From: Candidatus Scatomonas pullistercoris | GTDB lineage: Bacteria > Bacillota > Clostridia > Lachnospirales > Lachnospiraceae | Length of the DNA stretch: 64,000 bases | Direction: 5' to 3' | NCBI GenBank assembly: GCA_018713515.1 | Contig: DVOO01000011.1 | Span: forward strand, 186,001 to 250,000 | Part shown: piece after piece, positions 17,635 through 26,008 of the stretch | How positions within the stretch are numbered: position 1 is the stretch's first letter | Layout of the letters: each line of letters begins with the position of its first letter | Position numbers and translations under genes: made by a program | The notes under the pieces: model-generated | Database searches by the model: none | What the model was told of the DNA's origin: nothing | The model's input: the letters and a program-made list of their open reading frames with translations, nothing else

Positions 17635-18090
17635 ATGATAGAGATAGAGAGCCGGAGCGAGGCGGACACCCTTGCGCTCGGAAAAAAACTGGGAGAACGG
17701 GCGCTTCCCGGGCAGATCTACACGCTGGACGGCGATCTGGGCGTGGGAAAGACTATGTTTACCAAGGGCATGGCGGAAGGGCTGGGGATCACGGACCCGG
17801 TCAGCAGCCCCACCTTTACCATCGTCCAGGAGTATGAGGGAGGACGGCTGCCCCTTTACCATTTCGACGTATACCGGATCGGAGATCCGGAGGAAATGGA
17901 GGAGATCGGATATGACGATTACTTTTTCGGTCAGGGCGTCTGCCTGATTGAATGGGCGGAGCGGATCCGGGAGCTGCTTCCAGAGGGCGTGATCCGCATT
18001 ACCATTGAGAAGCAGCTGGACCGGGGATTTGATTACCGGAAGATCAGAATAGAAGGGATGGAGAGGGAAGATGAAGATACTGGCCATTGA
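17635..18090 (+). CDS. tsaE: tRNA threonylcarbamoyladenosine biosynthesis ATPase TsaE
   Basis: TsaE is the ATPase that resets the TsaB-TsaD complex during t6A37 modification of ANN-decoding tRNAs. Walker A is GDLGVGKT (about residues 33-40), followed by the family motif SSPTFTIVQEY and HFDVYRI, then LIEWAER. The 151-residue length is normal. A GGGAGAG site precedes the start. The gene overlaps tsaB by 20 bases, giving the conserved tsaE-tsaB-rimI order of Firmicutes. Confidence 0.95.
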   Translation: MIEIESRSEADTLALGKKLGERALPGQIYTLDGDLGVGKTMFTKGMAEGLGITDPVSSPTFTIVQEYEGGRLPLYHFDVYRIGDPEEMEEIGYDDYFFGQGVCLIEWAERIRELLPEGVIRITIEKQLDRGFDYRKIRIEGMEREDEDTGH

Positions 18091-18784
18091 CAGTTCCGGC
18101 CTTGTGGCCTCGGCGGCAGTGCTGGAGGATGGTCTGCTGCTGGCAGAATACACGGTAAATTACAAAAAGACACATTCGCAGACGCTGCTGCCCATGATCG
18201 ATGAGATCAGCAGGATGCTGGAGCTGGATCTGAACAGCCTGGACGCCATAGCGGTGGCCGGCGGCCCCGGTTCCTTCACGGGACTCCGGATCGGATCCGC
18301 TACGGCCAAGGGGCTGGGACTGGCGCTGGACAAGCCGCTGATCTCCGTTCCCACCGTGGACGCCCTGGCCTACAATTTCTGCGGAACAGAGAGGCTGATC
18401 TGCCCCATGATGGATGCCCGCAGATCCCAGGTCTATACGGGCCTGTACCGTTTCCGAGGGGAAGAATTCCAGGTGGTTCTGCCCCAGAGAGCCGAAGGTG
18501 TGGAAAAAATGGCGGAGCGCCTGAATCAGATGGGAGAATCCGTGATTCTTCTGGGAGACGGAGCGGCCGTCTATGAAAACCGGCTGAAGGAGCTGCTTGC
18601 GGTTCCCTGGATCATGGCCCCGGCCCATCTGAACCGGCAGAGGGCCGGAGCAGTGGGGGCCCTGGCGGAAAAATATTTTGCGGAGGGCCGGCTGCAGACG
18701 GCGGCAGAGCACAGGCCGGAATACCTGAGAATGTCCCAGGCCGAGCGGGAGCGGGCAGCCCGGGAAGGGAAGGATGCAGTATGA
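18071..18784 (+). CDS. tsaB: tRNA threonylcarbamoyladenosine biosynthesis protein TsaB
   Basis: TsaB is the catalytically inactive partner of TsaD (ASKHA fold) in t6A synthesis. The N-terminal motif ILAIDSSG, then AGGPGSFTGLRIG (about residues 62-74), is diagnostic. The 237-residue length is usual. It overlaps tsaE upstream and rimI downstream (ATGA-type junction at 18781), so all three are translationally coupled. TsaD itself is not in this window. Confidence 0.94.
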   Translation: MKILAIDSSGLVASAAVLEDGLLLAEYTVNYKKTHSQTLLPMIDEISRMLELDLNSLDAIAVAGGPGSFTGLRIGSATAKGLGLALDKPLISVPTVDALAYNFCGTERLICPMMDARRSQVYTGLYRFRGEEFQVVLPQRAEGVEKMAERLNQMGESVILLGDGAAVYENRLKELLAVPWIMAPAHLNRQRAGAVGALAEKYFAEGRLQTAAEHRPEYLRMSQAERERAAREGKDAV

Positions 18785-19212
18785 ATATAAGAGAGATGAC
18801 GCTGGAGGATCTGGATCAGGTCATGGCCATTGAAAAAGAGAATTTCTCCGTTCCCTGGACGGAAAACGGCTTTTTCAGCTTTTTGATCCGCCAGGATACG
18901 CTGTTTCTGGTGGCCGAGGACGAGACGGGCATCGCGGGATACTGCGGGATCGTCATGGTTCCCGATGAAGGGGATATCACCAATGTATCTGTGGCCGGAA
19001 ACCGCAGGCGGCAGGGGATCGGAGCCGGACTGGTCCGGGAATTGATCCGCCGGGCCGGGGAGGCCGGTGTGACGAAGATTTATCTGGAAGTGCGGGAGAG
19101 CAACCGGGCGGCGATCGCCCTCTATGAGAAGCTGGGTTTCCGGAGAGAGGGCCTGCGGCGGGATTATTATGAGGAGCCCAGGGAAAACGCGGTGCTCATG
19201 AGCCGGAAATAG
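18781..19212 (+). CDS. rimI: Ribosomal-protein-alanine N-acetyltransferase RimI
   Basis: This 143-residue GNAT acetyltransferase acetylates the N-terminal Ala of ribosomal protein S18 in the best-studied case. The N-terminal IREMTLEDLDQVMAIE and the acetyl-CoA loop RRQGIGAGL (about residues 76-84) are clear, as is LEVRESNRAAIALYEKLGF at the end of the fold. It is coupled to tsaB by overlapping stop and start, the conserved neighbourhood that separates RimI from other GNATs. Confidence 0.92.
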   Translation: MNIREMTLEDLDQVMAIEKENFSVPWTENGFFSFLIRQDTLFLVAEDETGIAGYCGIVMVPDEGDITNVSVAGNRRRQGIGAGLVRELIRRAGEAGVTKIYLEVRESNRAAIALYEKLGFRREGLRRDYYEEPRENAVLMSRK

Positions 19213-19315
19213 AAGTTTTTTCCTGCATTGCCGCTACTTCCCGCTGGAATCGGCGGGTTACCTGTATTATACTGATCATGCGGAGAGAAACTATATTTCT
19301 TTGGGGAGGATGCGT

Positions 19316-19558
19316 ATGAGAAAATATAATAAAAATACGGGAGAGCTGGAGCAGGCAGTCTGCAACTGCTGCGGGAAAAAGCTTCTGGTGGAGAAGGGAA
19401 TACTGAAGGAGGGCATCTGTTCCGTAGATGTGGAATGGGGCTATTTTTCCAATAAGGATACCATGATCCACCGGTTTGATCTCTGCGAAGCCTGCTACGA
19501 TGAAATAACAGGAAAATTCCGGGTTCCCGTGGAGGAGGAAGAAGAGACAGAAGTCTGA
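19316..19558 (+). CDS. Small protein with two CxxC pairs
   Basis: This 80-residue soluble protein has CNCCGKK near the N-terminus and CEACYDE at about residues 61-67, which together look like a four-Cys zinc site, and it ends in an acidic Glu-rich tail. I do not recognise a named family. The start at 19316 follows GGGGAGGA by 5 bases; a TTG 15 bases upstream would place that site inside the gene. It lies 103 bases after rimI and may have its own promoter. Confidence 0.62.
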   Translation: MRKYNKNTGELEQAVCNCCGKKLLVEKGILKEGICSVDVEWGYFSNKDTMIHRFDLCEACYDEITGKFRVPVEEEEETEV

Positions 19559-19587
19559 TGGACAAAACCGGAAAAATCTGCTATGAT
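19559..19587 (+). promoter_or_regulatory. Sigma-A promoter for the small membrane gene and punA
   Basis: TGGACA (19559-19564, five of six -35 bases), a 17-base spacer and TATGAT (19582-19587) lie about 68 bases before the next start codon. Confidence 0.5.
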
Positions 19588-19654
19588 TAAGCGAGAGCTC
19601 CGGCTGGATCAGACAGTCCGGATCTACTAAAGAAGAACGCGGGGTAATGTGAAT

Positions 19655-19975
19655 ATGTTTGGTCCAACTTACGACTGGATCTTTGCGCTGATCTGCGGCG
19701 TCCTGGCTGTTGTCTTTTTCCTGGGCAAGGGGCAGGCGGTGCTGAGAGCCTTTACATCCAGGGATCAGAGGGATAAGAAGTCAAAACGCACGCCGGAGGA
19801 AGAGCTGCGGTATCAGAGGGCCATCGCCATGTTCCTGCTGATGCTGACCGTCACTTCCGTGCTGATGGCCACGCTGGGAACGATCTATGCCTGGGTTTCC
19901 TGGGTGCAGATCGCTGCCGTCATCATCGGGCTCATTGTGGTCGTAAAGTATCTGCGGAAGAATTTTCCGGAATAG
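19655..19975 (+). CDS. Small membrane protein of unknown function
   Basis: This protein of about 106 residues has an N-terminal hydrophobic helix (about residues 7-24), a short basic cytoplasmic stretch (SRDQRDKKSKRTPEEELRYQ) and two further helices (about residues 56-75 and 80-98). No family is recognised with confidence. The start is uncertain: GGGG (19641-19644) is 10 bases from the ATG at 19655 but only 4 from a GTG at 19649. The stop is 9 bases before punA, so the two are probably co-transcribed. Confidence 0.6.
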   Translation: MFGPTYDWIFALICGVLAVVFFLGKGQAVLRAFTSRDQRDKKSKRTPEEELRYQRAIAMFLLMLTVTSVLMATLGTIYAWVSWVQIAAVIIGLIVVVKYLRKNFPE

Positions 19976-19984
19976 GAGGTTTTC

Positions 19985-20821
19985 ATGATTCCTGCGGAGA
20001 AGCGTCTGGAACTGTGCTGGGAGAGCATCCGGGAGCGTCTGCCCTTCACCCCTGAGGCGGCGGTGGTTCTGGGCTCCGGTCTTGGGGATTATGTGAGGGA
20101 AATAGAGAGGGTCTCCTCCATCGCGTATGGGGAGATCCCTTCTTTTCCCGTGTCAACGGTTCCGGGTCATGAGGGAAGATTTGTGTTTGGCTATGCGGGA
20201 CAGGTGCCGGTGGTGCTTATGCAGGGCCGGGTGCATTATTATGAAGGGTATTCCATGGAGGATGTGGTGCTGCCCATCCGCCTGATGCGGAAGATGGGCG
20301 CGGAGATCCTTCTGCTGACCAATGCCGCCGGCGGAATCCGTGAGGATCTGGCCCCCGGGGATCTGATGCTGATCCGGGATCAGATCAGCTGTTTTGTGCC
20401 CTCCCCCCTGCTGGGGGCGAATCCGGATTCTCTGGGGCCGCGGTTTGCGGATATGAGCGAGATCTACCGGAGGGATCTGCGGGAGGCGTTGCAGGCGGCT
20501 GCCCGTGAGGAAGGTATACCGCTCCGGGAGGGCGTATATCTGCAGCTTACGGGGCCGGCCTATGAGACGCCGGCGGAGATCCGGATGTGCAGAATACTGG
20601 GGGCGGATGCGGTGGGCATGAGCACAGCCTGTGAGGCCATGGCCGCCAACCACTGCGGATTCCGGGTGTGCGGCATTTCCTGCATTACCAATATGGCCAG
20701 CGGAATCACGGATCAGCCCCTGTCCCACGAGGAGGTGCAGGCGGCGGCAGACGCGGCGGCGCCGCGTATCCGGCAGCTTCTGACGGCGGGAATTCAGAAA
20801 ATGTGCGGAAAAACAGAATGA
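19985..20821 (+). CDS. punA: Purine nucleoside phosphorylase (trimeric, PNP type I)
   Basis: This enzyme splits inosine or guanosine with phosphate to give the base and ribose-1-phosphate for purine salvage. The motifs VLGSGLGDY, VPGHEGRF, MQGRVHYYEGY, LLTNAAGGI and GPAYETPAEIRM all match the trimeric PNP family, and GADAVGMSTACEA precedes the base-binding Asn in CITNMASGI. The 278-residue length is normal. An AGGAGG site lies 8 bases before the start. Confidence 0.94.
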   Translation: MIPAEKRLELCWESIRERLPFTPEAAVVLGSGLGDYVREIERVSSIAYGEIPSFPVSTVPGHEGRFVFGYAGQVPVVLMQGRVHYYEGYSMEDVVLPIRLMRKMGAEILLLTNAAGGIREDLAPGDLMLIRDQISCFVPSPLLGANPDSLGPRFADMSEIYRRDLREALQAAAREEGIPLREGVYLQLTGPAYETPAEIRMCRILGADAVGMSTACEAMAANHCGFRVCGISCITNMASGITDQPLSHEEVQAAADAAAPRIRQLLTAGIQKMCGKTE

Positions 20822-20930
20822 AAATCGAATGAACAGGGAAGATTAAGGGTGTCTGAGAATTCAGTCATCCTTTTTCATTGCGTGAATATTTGCGGGCGCG
20901 GCGGGAAAATATTCGATGAATCCGGAAGAT

Positions 20931-20968
20931 TTTACAGAAGGCTTTCAGAACTTTACACGGATTTAACA
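20931..20968 (+). promoter_or_regulatory. PhoP/PhoB-box repeats upstream of pstS
   Basis: Four hexamers with the shape TTxACA or close to it, TTTACA (20931), TTTCAG (20943), TTTACA (20952) and TTAACA (20963), are spaced 9-12 bases apart, close to one helical turn. This is the layout of a Bacillus-type PhoP box (TT[ATC]ACA repeats). They sit about 100 bases before the pstS start, with a TAGGAT (20992-20997) as a possible -10. Confidence 0.65.
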
Positions 20969-21066
20969 AACCGGACGTTTTGCATTTTACATAGGATTGC
21001 TAAGATATGAATGTAAAATCAAATTGTAAAAAATACAAACAAGCAAAGAACAGGAGAAAATTATTT

Positions 21067-22026
21067 ATGAAGAAAAAAGTAGTGGCAATTATGATGACAG
21101 CAGCCATGGCAGCATCCATGATGATGGTTGGATGCGGAAGCAGTGACAGCAGCAACAGCGGATCCGATAGCGGCAGCAGTGCGGAAACAACCGCTACGCC
21201 GGCTGCTGACAGCAACAGCGGATCTGACAGCACCGGTTCAGGCGCTGAGGGCCCCATTGTTGTTGTGTCCCGCGAGGATGGTTCCGGTACAAGAGGAGCT
21301 TTTGTAGAGCTGTTCGGCATTGAGCAGAAGGACGAGTCCGGTGAGAAAGTGGATATGACCATTCCTACCGCCGAGATCACCAACAGCACCTCCGTTATGA
21401 TGACTACTGTTGCAGGCAACAGCGCGGCGATCGGCTATATCTCTCTGGGATCCCTGGATGAAACCGTAAAGGCTGTGAAGATTGATGGAGCCGAGGCCAG
21501 TGTAGAGACTGTAAAAGACGGTTCCTACAAAGTAAGCCGTCCCTTCAATATCGTCACCAAGACCGAGGGCGTCAGCGAGGCTGCCCAGAACTTTATTGAC
21601 TACATCATGAGCGCTGAGGGACAGGCAGTGATCAACGAAGAAGGCTACATCGGCGATGACGCCGCAGAGGCATTTGCAGGAGCCGCCGGTTCCGGCACTG
21701 TAACCGTAGCAGGTTCTTCTTCTGTAACGCCGGTTATGGAGAAGCTGGCAGAGGCTTATGAAGCTATTAATGGGGATGTAGACGTACAGGTACAGCAGTC
21801 TGACTCCACCACTGGCATTACCAACGCTATCGATGGTGTCTGCGATATCGGCATGGCTTCCCGTGCGGTTAATGATGATGAGCTGAGCCAGGGCGTAGAG
21901 GCAACTGTAATCGCCACCGATGGTATCGCCGTGATCGTAAGCCCGGACAGCCCGGTCGATGAACTGACCAGCGAGCAGGTTATGCAGATCTACACCGGAG
22001 AAGTTACCGACTGGTCTGAAATCTGA
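21067..22026 (+). CDS. pstS: Phosphate-binding lipoprotein PstS with apparently permuted lobes
   Basis: This is the high-affinity phosphate-binding lipoprotein of the Pst importer. A signal peptide ends in the lipobox MVGC (Cys23), followed by a Ser/Gly-rich tether to about residue 61. The protein then starts with the segment that is normally second (GPIVVVSREDGSGTRGAF, about residues 62-79, through SAEGQAVINEEGYIG). Only after this comes the segment that is normally first (GTVTVAGSSSVTPV at about residue 210 through YTGEVTDWSEI at the end). In canonical PstS the GSSSVTP lobe leads and runs directly into the SRxDGSGT segment, so the gene looks circularly permuted. Both phosphate-binding loops are present. 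AGGAG precedes the start at 21067. It is the first gene of pstSCAB-phoU-phoB-phoR. Confidence 0.9.
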   Translation: MKKKVVAIMMTAAMAASMMMVGCGSSDSSNSGSDSGSSAETTATPAADSNSGSDSTGSGAEGPIVVVSREDGSGTRGAFVELFGIEQKDESGEKVDMTIPTAEITNSTSVMMTTVAGNSAAIGYISLGSLDETVKAVKIDGAEASVETVKDGSYKVSRPFNIVTKTEGVSEAAQNFIDYIMSAEGQAVINEEGYIGDDAAEAFAGAAGSGTVTVAGSSSVTPVMEKLAEAYEAINGDVDVQVQQSDSTTGITNAIDGVCDIGMASRAVNDDELSQGVEATVIATDGIAVIVSPDSPVDELTSEQVMQIYTGEVTDWSEI

Positions 22027-22098
22027 TCTGACATATTTATAAAGGAACTGTGAATCAAAAGGTACATCCGTGACTGGTGATCATATGGCAGTCACCCC

Positions 22099-22131
22099 AC
22101 AGGGGACAGGGCTCAGCCTGTCCCCTGTTTT
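22099..22131 (+). terminator. Intra-operon terminator/attenuator between pstS and pstC
   Basis: ACAGGGGACAGG (22099-22110) pairs perfectly with CCTGTCCCCTGT (22117-22128) around a 6-base loop, followed by a short T run. Placed after the first gene of the operon, it would let pstS mRNA exceed pstCAB mRNA, as known for other binding-protein-dependent operons. Confidence 0.75.
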
Positions 22132-22144
22132 ACGAAACAGGTAC

Positions 22145-22161
22145 TTTACATTCACTTAACA
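22145..22161 (+). promoter_or_regulatory. Second PhoP-box-like repeat pair before pstC
   Basis: TTTACA (22145-22150) and TTAACA (22156-22161) are 11 bases apart, the same two hexamers and spacing as the last pair of the pstS box. The pair lies only 18 bases before the pstC start. Confidence 0.4.
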
Positions 22162-22179
22162 AAGCTGAGGAGAAATTGT

Positions 22180-23046
22180 ATGAAAGCAAAATCAAGTTTT
22201 AAGGAAAGCGCCATGCGGATCGTATTCCTGGTGGCAGCTTGTGTGTCCGTGCTGGCCGTAGCGCTGATCTGCATTTTCCTGTTTGCTAATGGCATCCCGG
22301 CTATGAAAGAGATCGGATTTCTGGACTTTCTGCTGGGAGAGACCTGGCGGCCCAGCAATGATCTCTACGGGATTCTGCCTTTTATCCTGGGCAGCATTTA
22401 CGTAACCGCCGGGGCAATCATCATAGGTGTTCCGATTGCTATACTTACTTCTGTGTTTATGGCTTATTACTGCCCCAAGAAACTGTATGGACCACTGAAG
22501 GCAGGAATTAACCTGATGGCCGGTGTTCCCTCCGTTGTGTATGGTTTCTTTGGCCTGGTAGTCCTCGTTCCTCTGATCCAGGATGTTTTCCATATCGCCA
22601 GCGGCAAGACCATGCTGACAGCTTCTCTGATGCTGGCCATTATGATTCTTCCTACTGTGGTAGGCGTTATTGAACCGGCGCTGAAAAGCGTTCCCCGCAG
22701 CTATTATGAGGGCGCTCTGGCTCTGGGAGCCTCTCATTCCAAGAGTGTGTTCTTTACCATTGTTCCCGCGGCCAAATCCGGAATCATGGCTGGAACCGTT
22801 CTGGGAATCGGCCGCGCCATCGGCGAAACCATGGCTGTGATTATGATCGCCGGAAATCAGCCGGCTATGCCCAGCAGTCTTTTGGCCGGTGTCCGCACGA
22901 TGACCTCCAACATCGTATTGGAGATGGGGTACGCTTCCGGACTTCACAGAGAGTCGCTGATCGCCACCGGTGTAGTACTTTTTGTATTTATCCTGATCAT
23001 AAACCTTTGTCTGTCACTGCTGAACAGGAGGGCCGCTCATGAATAA
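22180..23046 (+). CDS. pstC: Phosphate ABC transporter permease PstC
   Basis: PstC is one of the two membrane subunits that pass phosphate across the cytoplasmic membrane. It has about six hydrophobic helices, and the ABC-permease coupling loop is present near EGALALGASHSKSVFFTIVPAAKSGI (quoted region about residues 178-203 by nucleotide position). MAGVPSVVYGFFGL and GRAIGETMAVIMIAGN are PstC signatures. The 288-residue length is normal. TGAGGAG precedes the start and the end overlaps pstA by 8 bases. Confidence 0.94.
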   Translation: MKAKSSFKESAMRIVFLVAACVSVLAVALICIFLFANGIPAMKEIGFLDFLLGETWRPSNDLYGILPFILGSIYVTAGAIIIGVPIAILTSVFMAYYCPKKLYGPLKAGINLMAGVPSVVYGFFGLVVLVPLIQDVFHIASGKTMLTASLMLAIMILPTVVGVIEPALKSVPRSYYEGALALGASHSKSVFFTIVPAAKSGIMAGTVLGIGRAIGETMAVIMIAGNQPAMPSSLLAGVRTMTSNIVLEMGYASGLHRESLIATGVVLFVFILIINLCLSLLNRRAAHE

Positions 23047-23920
23047 TCAGAATACTCAAACGATACCCAATCAGGGAGAGCAGGCAGTGACTGCCATCCC
23101 TTATAAAAAAAGCGCCTTTTCCCTGGTGATGACAGTGCTGACCTGGGCGGCGGCCGTGCTTTCCGTGGCTGTCCTGGTATTTCTGGTAGTCTTTGTTCTG
23201 GCCCGGGGCGTGGGAAGCATCACTCCGGATCTGTTTTCTCTGGAGTATAGCACAGAAAACGCTTCCGTGATCCCGGCTATCGTCAATACTCTGGAAATGA
23301 CGGTGATCGCTCTGGTGATCGCTGTACCGATCGGTATCTGCGCAGCCATCTTCCTTGTGGAATACACGAATAACACAGGAAAAATCGTGGGAATCATCCG
23401 GATCACCGCGGAAACTCTGTCCGGAATTCCTTCTATTGTATATGGACTGTTCGGCATGCTGTTCTTTACCATTGCCCTGGGACTGGGCTATTCCATGCTC
23501 TCCGGCGCCTTTACCCTTGCGATCATGGTGTTGCCGCTGATCATGCGTACCTCGGAGGAGGCCTTGAAATCTGTGCCCGTATCCTACCGGGAGGCCAGCT
23601 TCGGCCTGGGCGCAGGCAAACTCCGGACAATCTTTAAGATCGTACTTCCGGCAGCCATGCCGGGAATCCTTTCCGGAATCATTCTGGCCACAGGCCGTAT
23701 TGTGGGAGAGACAGCGGCGCTGCTGTATACGGCCGGATCCGTTGCCCAGTATGCGACGCCCATGTCTTCCGGACGGACTCTGGCTGTTCATATGTACGTA
23801 CTCTCCAACGAAGGCCTTTATATGGACAAGGCGTTTGCTACAGCAGTAATCCTGCTGATTATGGTGCTCCTGATCAATGCAATTTCCAGCTTTTTCGCGA
23901 AGAAGATAACGAAAGGATAA
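23039..23920 (+). CDS. pstA: Phosphate ABC transporter permease PstA
   Basis: PstA is the second membrane subunit of the Pst importer. The N-terminus is polar, then six hydrophobic helices follow. [17 protein letters not shown] and [15 protein letters not shown] match PstA, and the coupling loop is [20 protein letters not shown]. The 293-residue length is normal. It overlaps pstC by 8 bases and ends 4 bases before pstB. Confidence 0.94.
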   Translation: MNNQNTQTIPNQGEQAVTAIPYKKSAFSLVMTVLTWAAAVLSVAVLVFLVVFVLARGVGSITPDLFSLEYSTENASVIPAIVNTLEMTVIALVIAVPIGICAAIFLVEYTNNTGKIVGIIRITAETLSGIPSIVYGLFGMLFFTIALGLGYSMLSGAFTLAIMVLPLIMRTSEEALKSVPVSYREASFGLGAGKLRTIFKIVLPAAMPGILSGIILATGRIVGETAALLYTAGSVAQYATPMSSGRTLAVHMYVLSNEGLYMDKAFATAVILLIMVLLINAISSFFAKKITKG

Positions 23921-23924
23921 TAAG

Positions 23925-24677
23925 ATGGATAAGATGACAATTACAAACATGGATCTCTATTATAGTGATTTCCATGCTTTAAAAAATGTGAATATCAATA
24001 TACCGGAAAAAGAAATCACCGCGTTCATCGGTCCTTCCGGCTGCGGAAAATCCACGCTGCTGAAATCGCTGAACCGCATGAATGATCTGGTGGAAGGGTG
24101 CAAAATTACCGGCGAGATCCTGCTGGATGACATGGATATCTACGCAAAGAATACGGATGTCAACATGCTGAGAAAACGGGTGGGCATGGTGTTCCAGAAG
24201 GCGAACCCCTTCCCCATGAGCATTTACGATAATGTGGCCTACGGCCCCAAAACCCATGGAATACACTCCAAGGTAAAGCTGGACGAGATTGTGGAGCGCT
24301 CCCTGCGCCAGGCTGCTATCTGGGATGAGGTAAAGGACAGACTGAAAAGTAGCGCCCTTGGAATGTCGGGCGGCCAGCAGCAGAGACTGTGCATCGCCAG
24401 GGCGCTGGCCGTGCAGCCGGAGGTTCTTCTGATGGATGAATCTACCTCCGCCCTGGACCCTATTTCCACCTCCAAGATCGAGGATCTTGTACAGGAATTA
24501 AAAAAAGATTATACTATAGTCATGGTTACCCACAATATGCAGCAGGCAGCCCGTGTTTCGGATAATACGGTATTTTTCCTGCTGGGTGAGGTGATTGAGC
24601 AGAATAAAACAGAGCAGCTGTTCTCCATGCCCAAGGACAAGAGAACAGAGGACTATATCACAGGGAGGTTTGGCTGA
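23925..24677 (+). CDS. pstB: Phosphate ABC transporter ATP-binding protein PstB
   Basis: PstB is the ATPase that drives phosphate import. Walker [10 protein letters not shown] (about residues 36-44), the signature [17 protein letters not shown] and Walker [14 protein letters not shown] are intact, with the switch His in [13 protein letters not shown]. The 250-residue length is typical. The distinctive PstB N-terminal segment [17 protein letters not shown] is present. phoU begins 1 base after the stop. Confidence 0.96.
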   Translation: MDKMTITNMDLYYSDFHALKNVNINIPEKEITAFIGPSGCGKSTLLKSLNRMNDLVEGCKITGEILLDDMDIYAKNTDVNMLRKRVGMVFQKANPFPMSIYDNVAYGPKTHGIHSKVKLDEIVERSLRQAAIWDEVKDRLKSSALGMSGGQQQRLCIARALAVQPEVLLMDESTSALDPISTSKIEDLVQELKKDYTIVMVTHNMQQAARVSDNTVFFLLGEVIEQNKTEQLFSMPKDKRTEDYITGRFG

Positions 24678-24678
24678 T

Positions 24679-25329
24679 ATGAGAAATCGATTCGACAAGC
24701 AGATGGAGGAGCTGCATACAGAGCTCATCGAGATGGGCGCTCTCTGCGAGCATATGATCGGAGAGAGCTATCAGGCGCTCATGAGCGGAGATATGGATGC
24801 AGCCGCTAAAATTATCGGGCAGGATGCCGCCATCGATTTAAAGGAAAGGGATATTGAGACCCTGTGCCTGAAACTCCTGCTGCAGCAGCAGCCGGTGGCC
24901 ACGGATCTGAGAAAGGTTTCCGCTGCCCTGAAAATGATTACCGATATGGAGCGGATCGGCGACCAGGCCGCCGATATCGCGGAGATCGTCCGCACAGCGG
25001 GAAGACTGAAAGCGGCGGCCCAGACCGTGCAGATCGGGGAGATGGCAAAGGCCGCCACGCAGATGGTGACGGAGAGCATTGACGCATACGTGAAGCAGGA
25101 TCTGGATATTGCCCAGAAAGTAATTTCAGATGACGATGCGGTGGACCGCCTATTTGACCTGATCCGGGACGAACTGGCCCACGGCATCGGAAAAGGCGTG
25201 GCGTCCATCGAGCAGACCATGGATATTCTGATGATAGCCAAATATTTTGAACGGATCGCGGATCACGCGACAAATATCGCGGAATGGGTGGAGTTTTCCA
25301 TCACAGGCCATCACAGAGGAGAGCAGTAA
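24679..25329 (+). CDS. phoU: Phosphate transport regulator PhoU
   Basis: PhoU is a cytoplasmic helical protein that links the Pst transporter to PhoR signalling and restrains phosphate uptake. Two repeated three-helix bundles are visible, with the metal-binding ExxxD motifs MERIGDQAADIAE (first repeat) and FERIADHATNIAEW (second repeat). The start at 24679 was chosen for GGGAGG upstream; the frame runs further back inside pstB without a good site. The 216-residue length is normal. Confidence 0.95.
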   Translation: MRNRFDKQMEELHTELIEMGALCEHMIGESYQALMSGDMDAAAKIIGQDAAIDLKERDIETLCLKLLLQQQPVATDLRKVSAALKMITDMERIGDQAADIAEIVRTAGRLKAAAQTVQIGEMAKAATQMVTESIDAYVKQDLDIAQKVISDDDAVDRLFDLIRDELAHGIGKGVASIEQTMDILMIAKYFERIADHATNIAEWVEFSITGHHRGEQ

Positions 25330-25330
25330 T

Positions 25331-26002
25331 ATGATTTATTGTGTAGAGGATGAGAGGAATATCAGGGAGCTGATCGTATATACGCTGGGCTCCAGCGGAC
25401 TGCCTGCCAAGGGCGTGGAGACGGGCAGCCAGCTGTTTAAAGAGCTGGCAGACCATCCGGCCTCTCTGATTCTCCTGGATATTATGCTGCCGGAGGAGGA
25501 TGGACTGTCTATTCTGAAACGGCTGAAAAGCTCAGAAGTGACGAAGGATATCCCCGTAATCATGGTGACTGCCAAGGGTGCGGAGTATGACAAGGTGCAG
25601 GGGCTTGACTGCGGCGCGGATGATTATATCACCAAGCCTTTCGGAATGATGGAGTTTATTGCCCGCGTAAGGGCCGTGCTGCGGAGAACAGGCAGAGAAG
25701 AGAAGGACAACGAGACTCTGCAGATCGGTGAGCTGCAGGTACTGGTGCAGCAGCACCAGGTGCTGGCCGCCGGACGGAAGGTTACGCTAACATTAAAAGA
25801 ATTTGAACTTTTGAGGTATCTGATGGAGAACCAGGGCATTGTGCTCTCCAGAGACAGACTGCTGGGCCATGTGTGGGGCTATGATTTTGACGGGGAAACC
25901 AGAACGGTGGACGTACATATCCGGACACTGCGCCAGAAGCTGGGGGCCTGCGGGGAACTCATAGAGACCGTGCGCGGCGTTGGATACCGGATAGGAGGAT
26001 AA
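25331..26002 (+). CDS. phoB: Phosphate-regulon response regulator (OmpR family)
   Basis: The receiver domain begins at once (MIYCVEDERNIREL), with the phospho-acceptor Asp in LILLDIMLPEEDG (about residue 51) and the conserved Lys in TKPFG. A C-terminal winged-helix domain follows (LTLKEFELLRYLMENQGIVLSR, then RTVDVHIRTLRQKL). This would bind the TTxACA repeats before pstS. The start at 25331 follows GAGGAG. It is called phoB here; the Bacillus name is phoP. phoR begins 6 bases after the stop. Confidence 0.94.
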   Translation: MIYCVEDERNIRELIVYTLGSSGLPAKGVETGSQLFKELADHPASLILLDIMLPEEDGLSILKRLKSSEVTKDIPVIMVTAKGAEYDKVQGLDCGADDYITKPFGMMEFIARVRAVLRRTGREEKDNETLQIGELQVLVQQHQVLAAGRKVTLTLKEFELLRYLMENQGIVLSRDRLLGHVWGYDFDGETRTVDVHIRTLRQKLGACGELIETVRGVGYRIGG

Positions 26003-26008
26003 TGCCCC

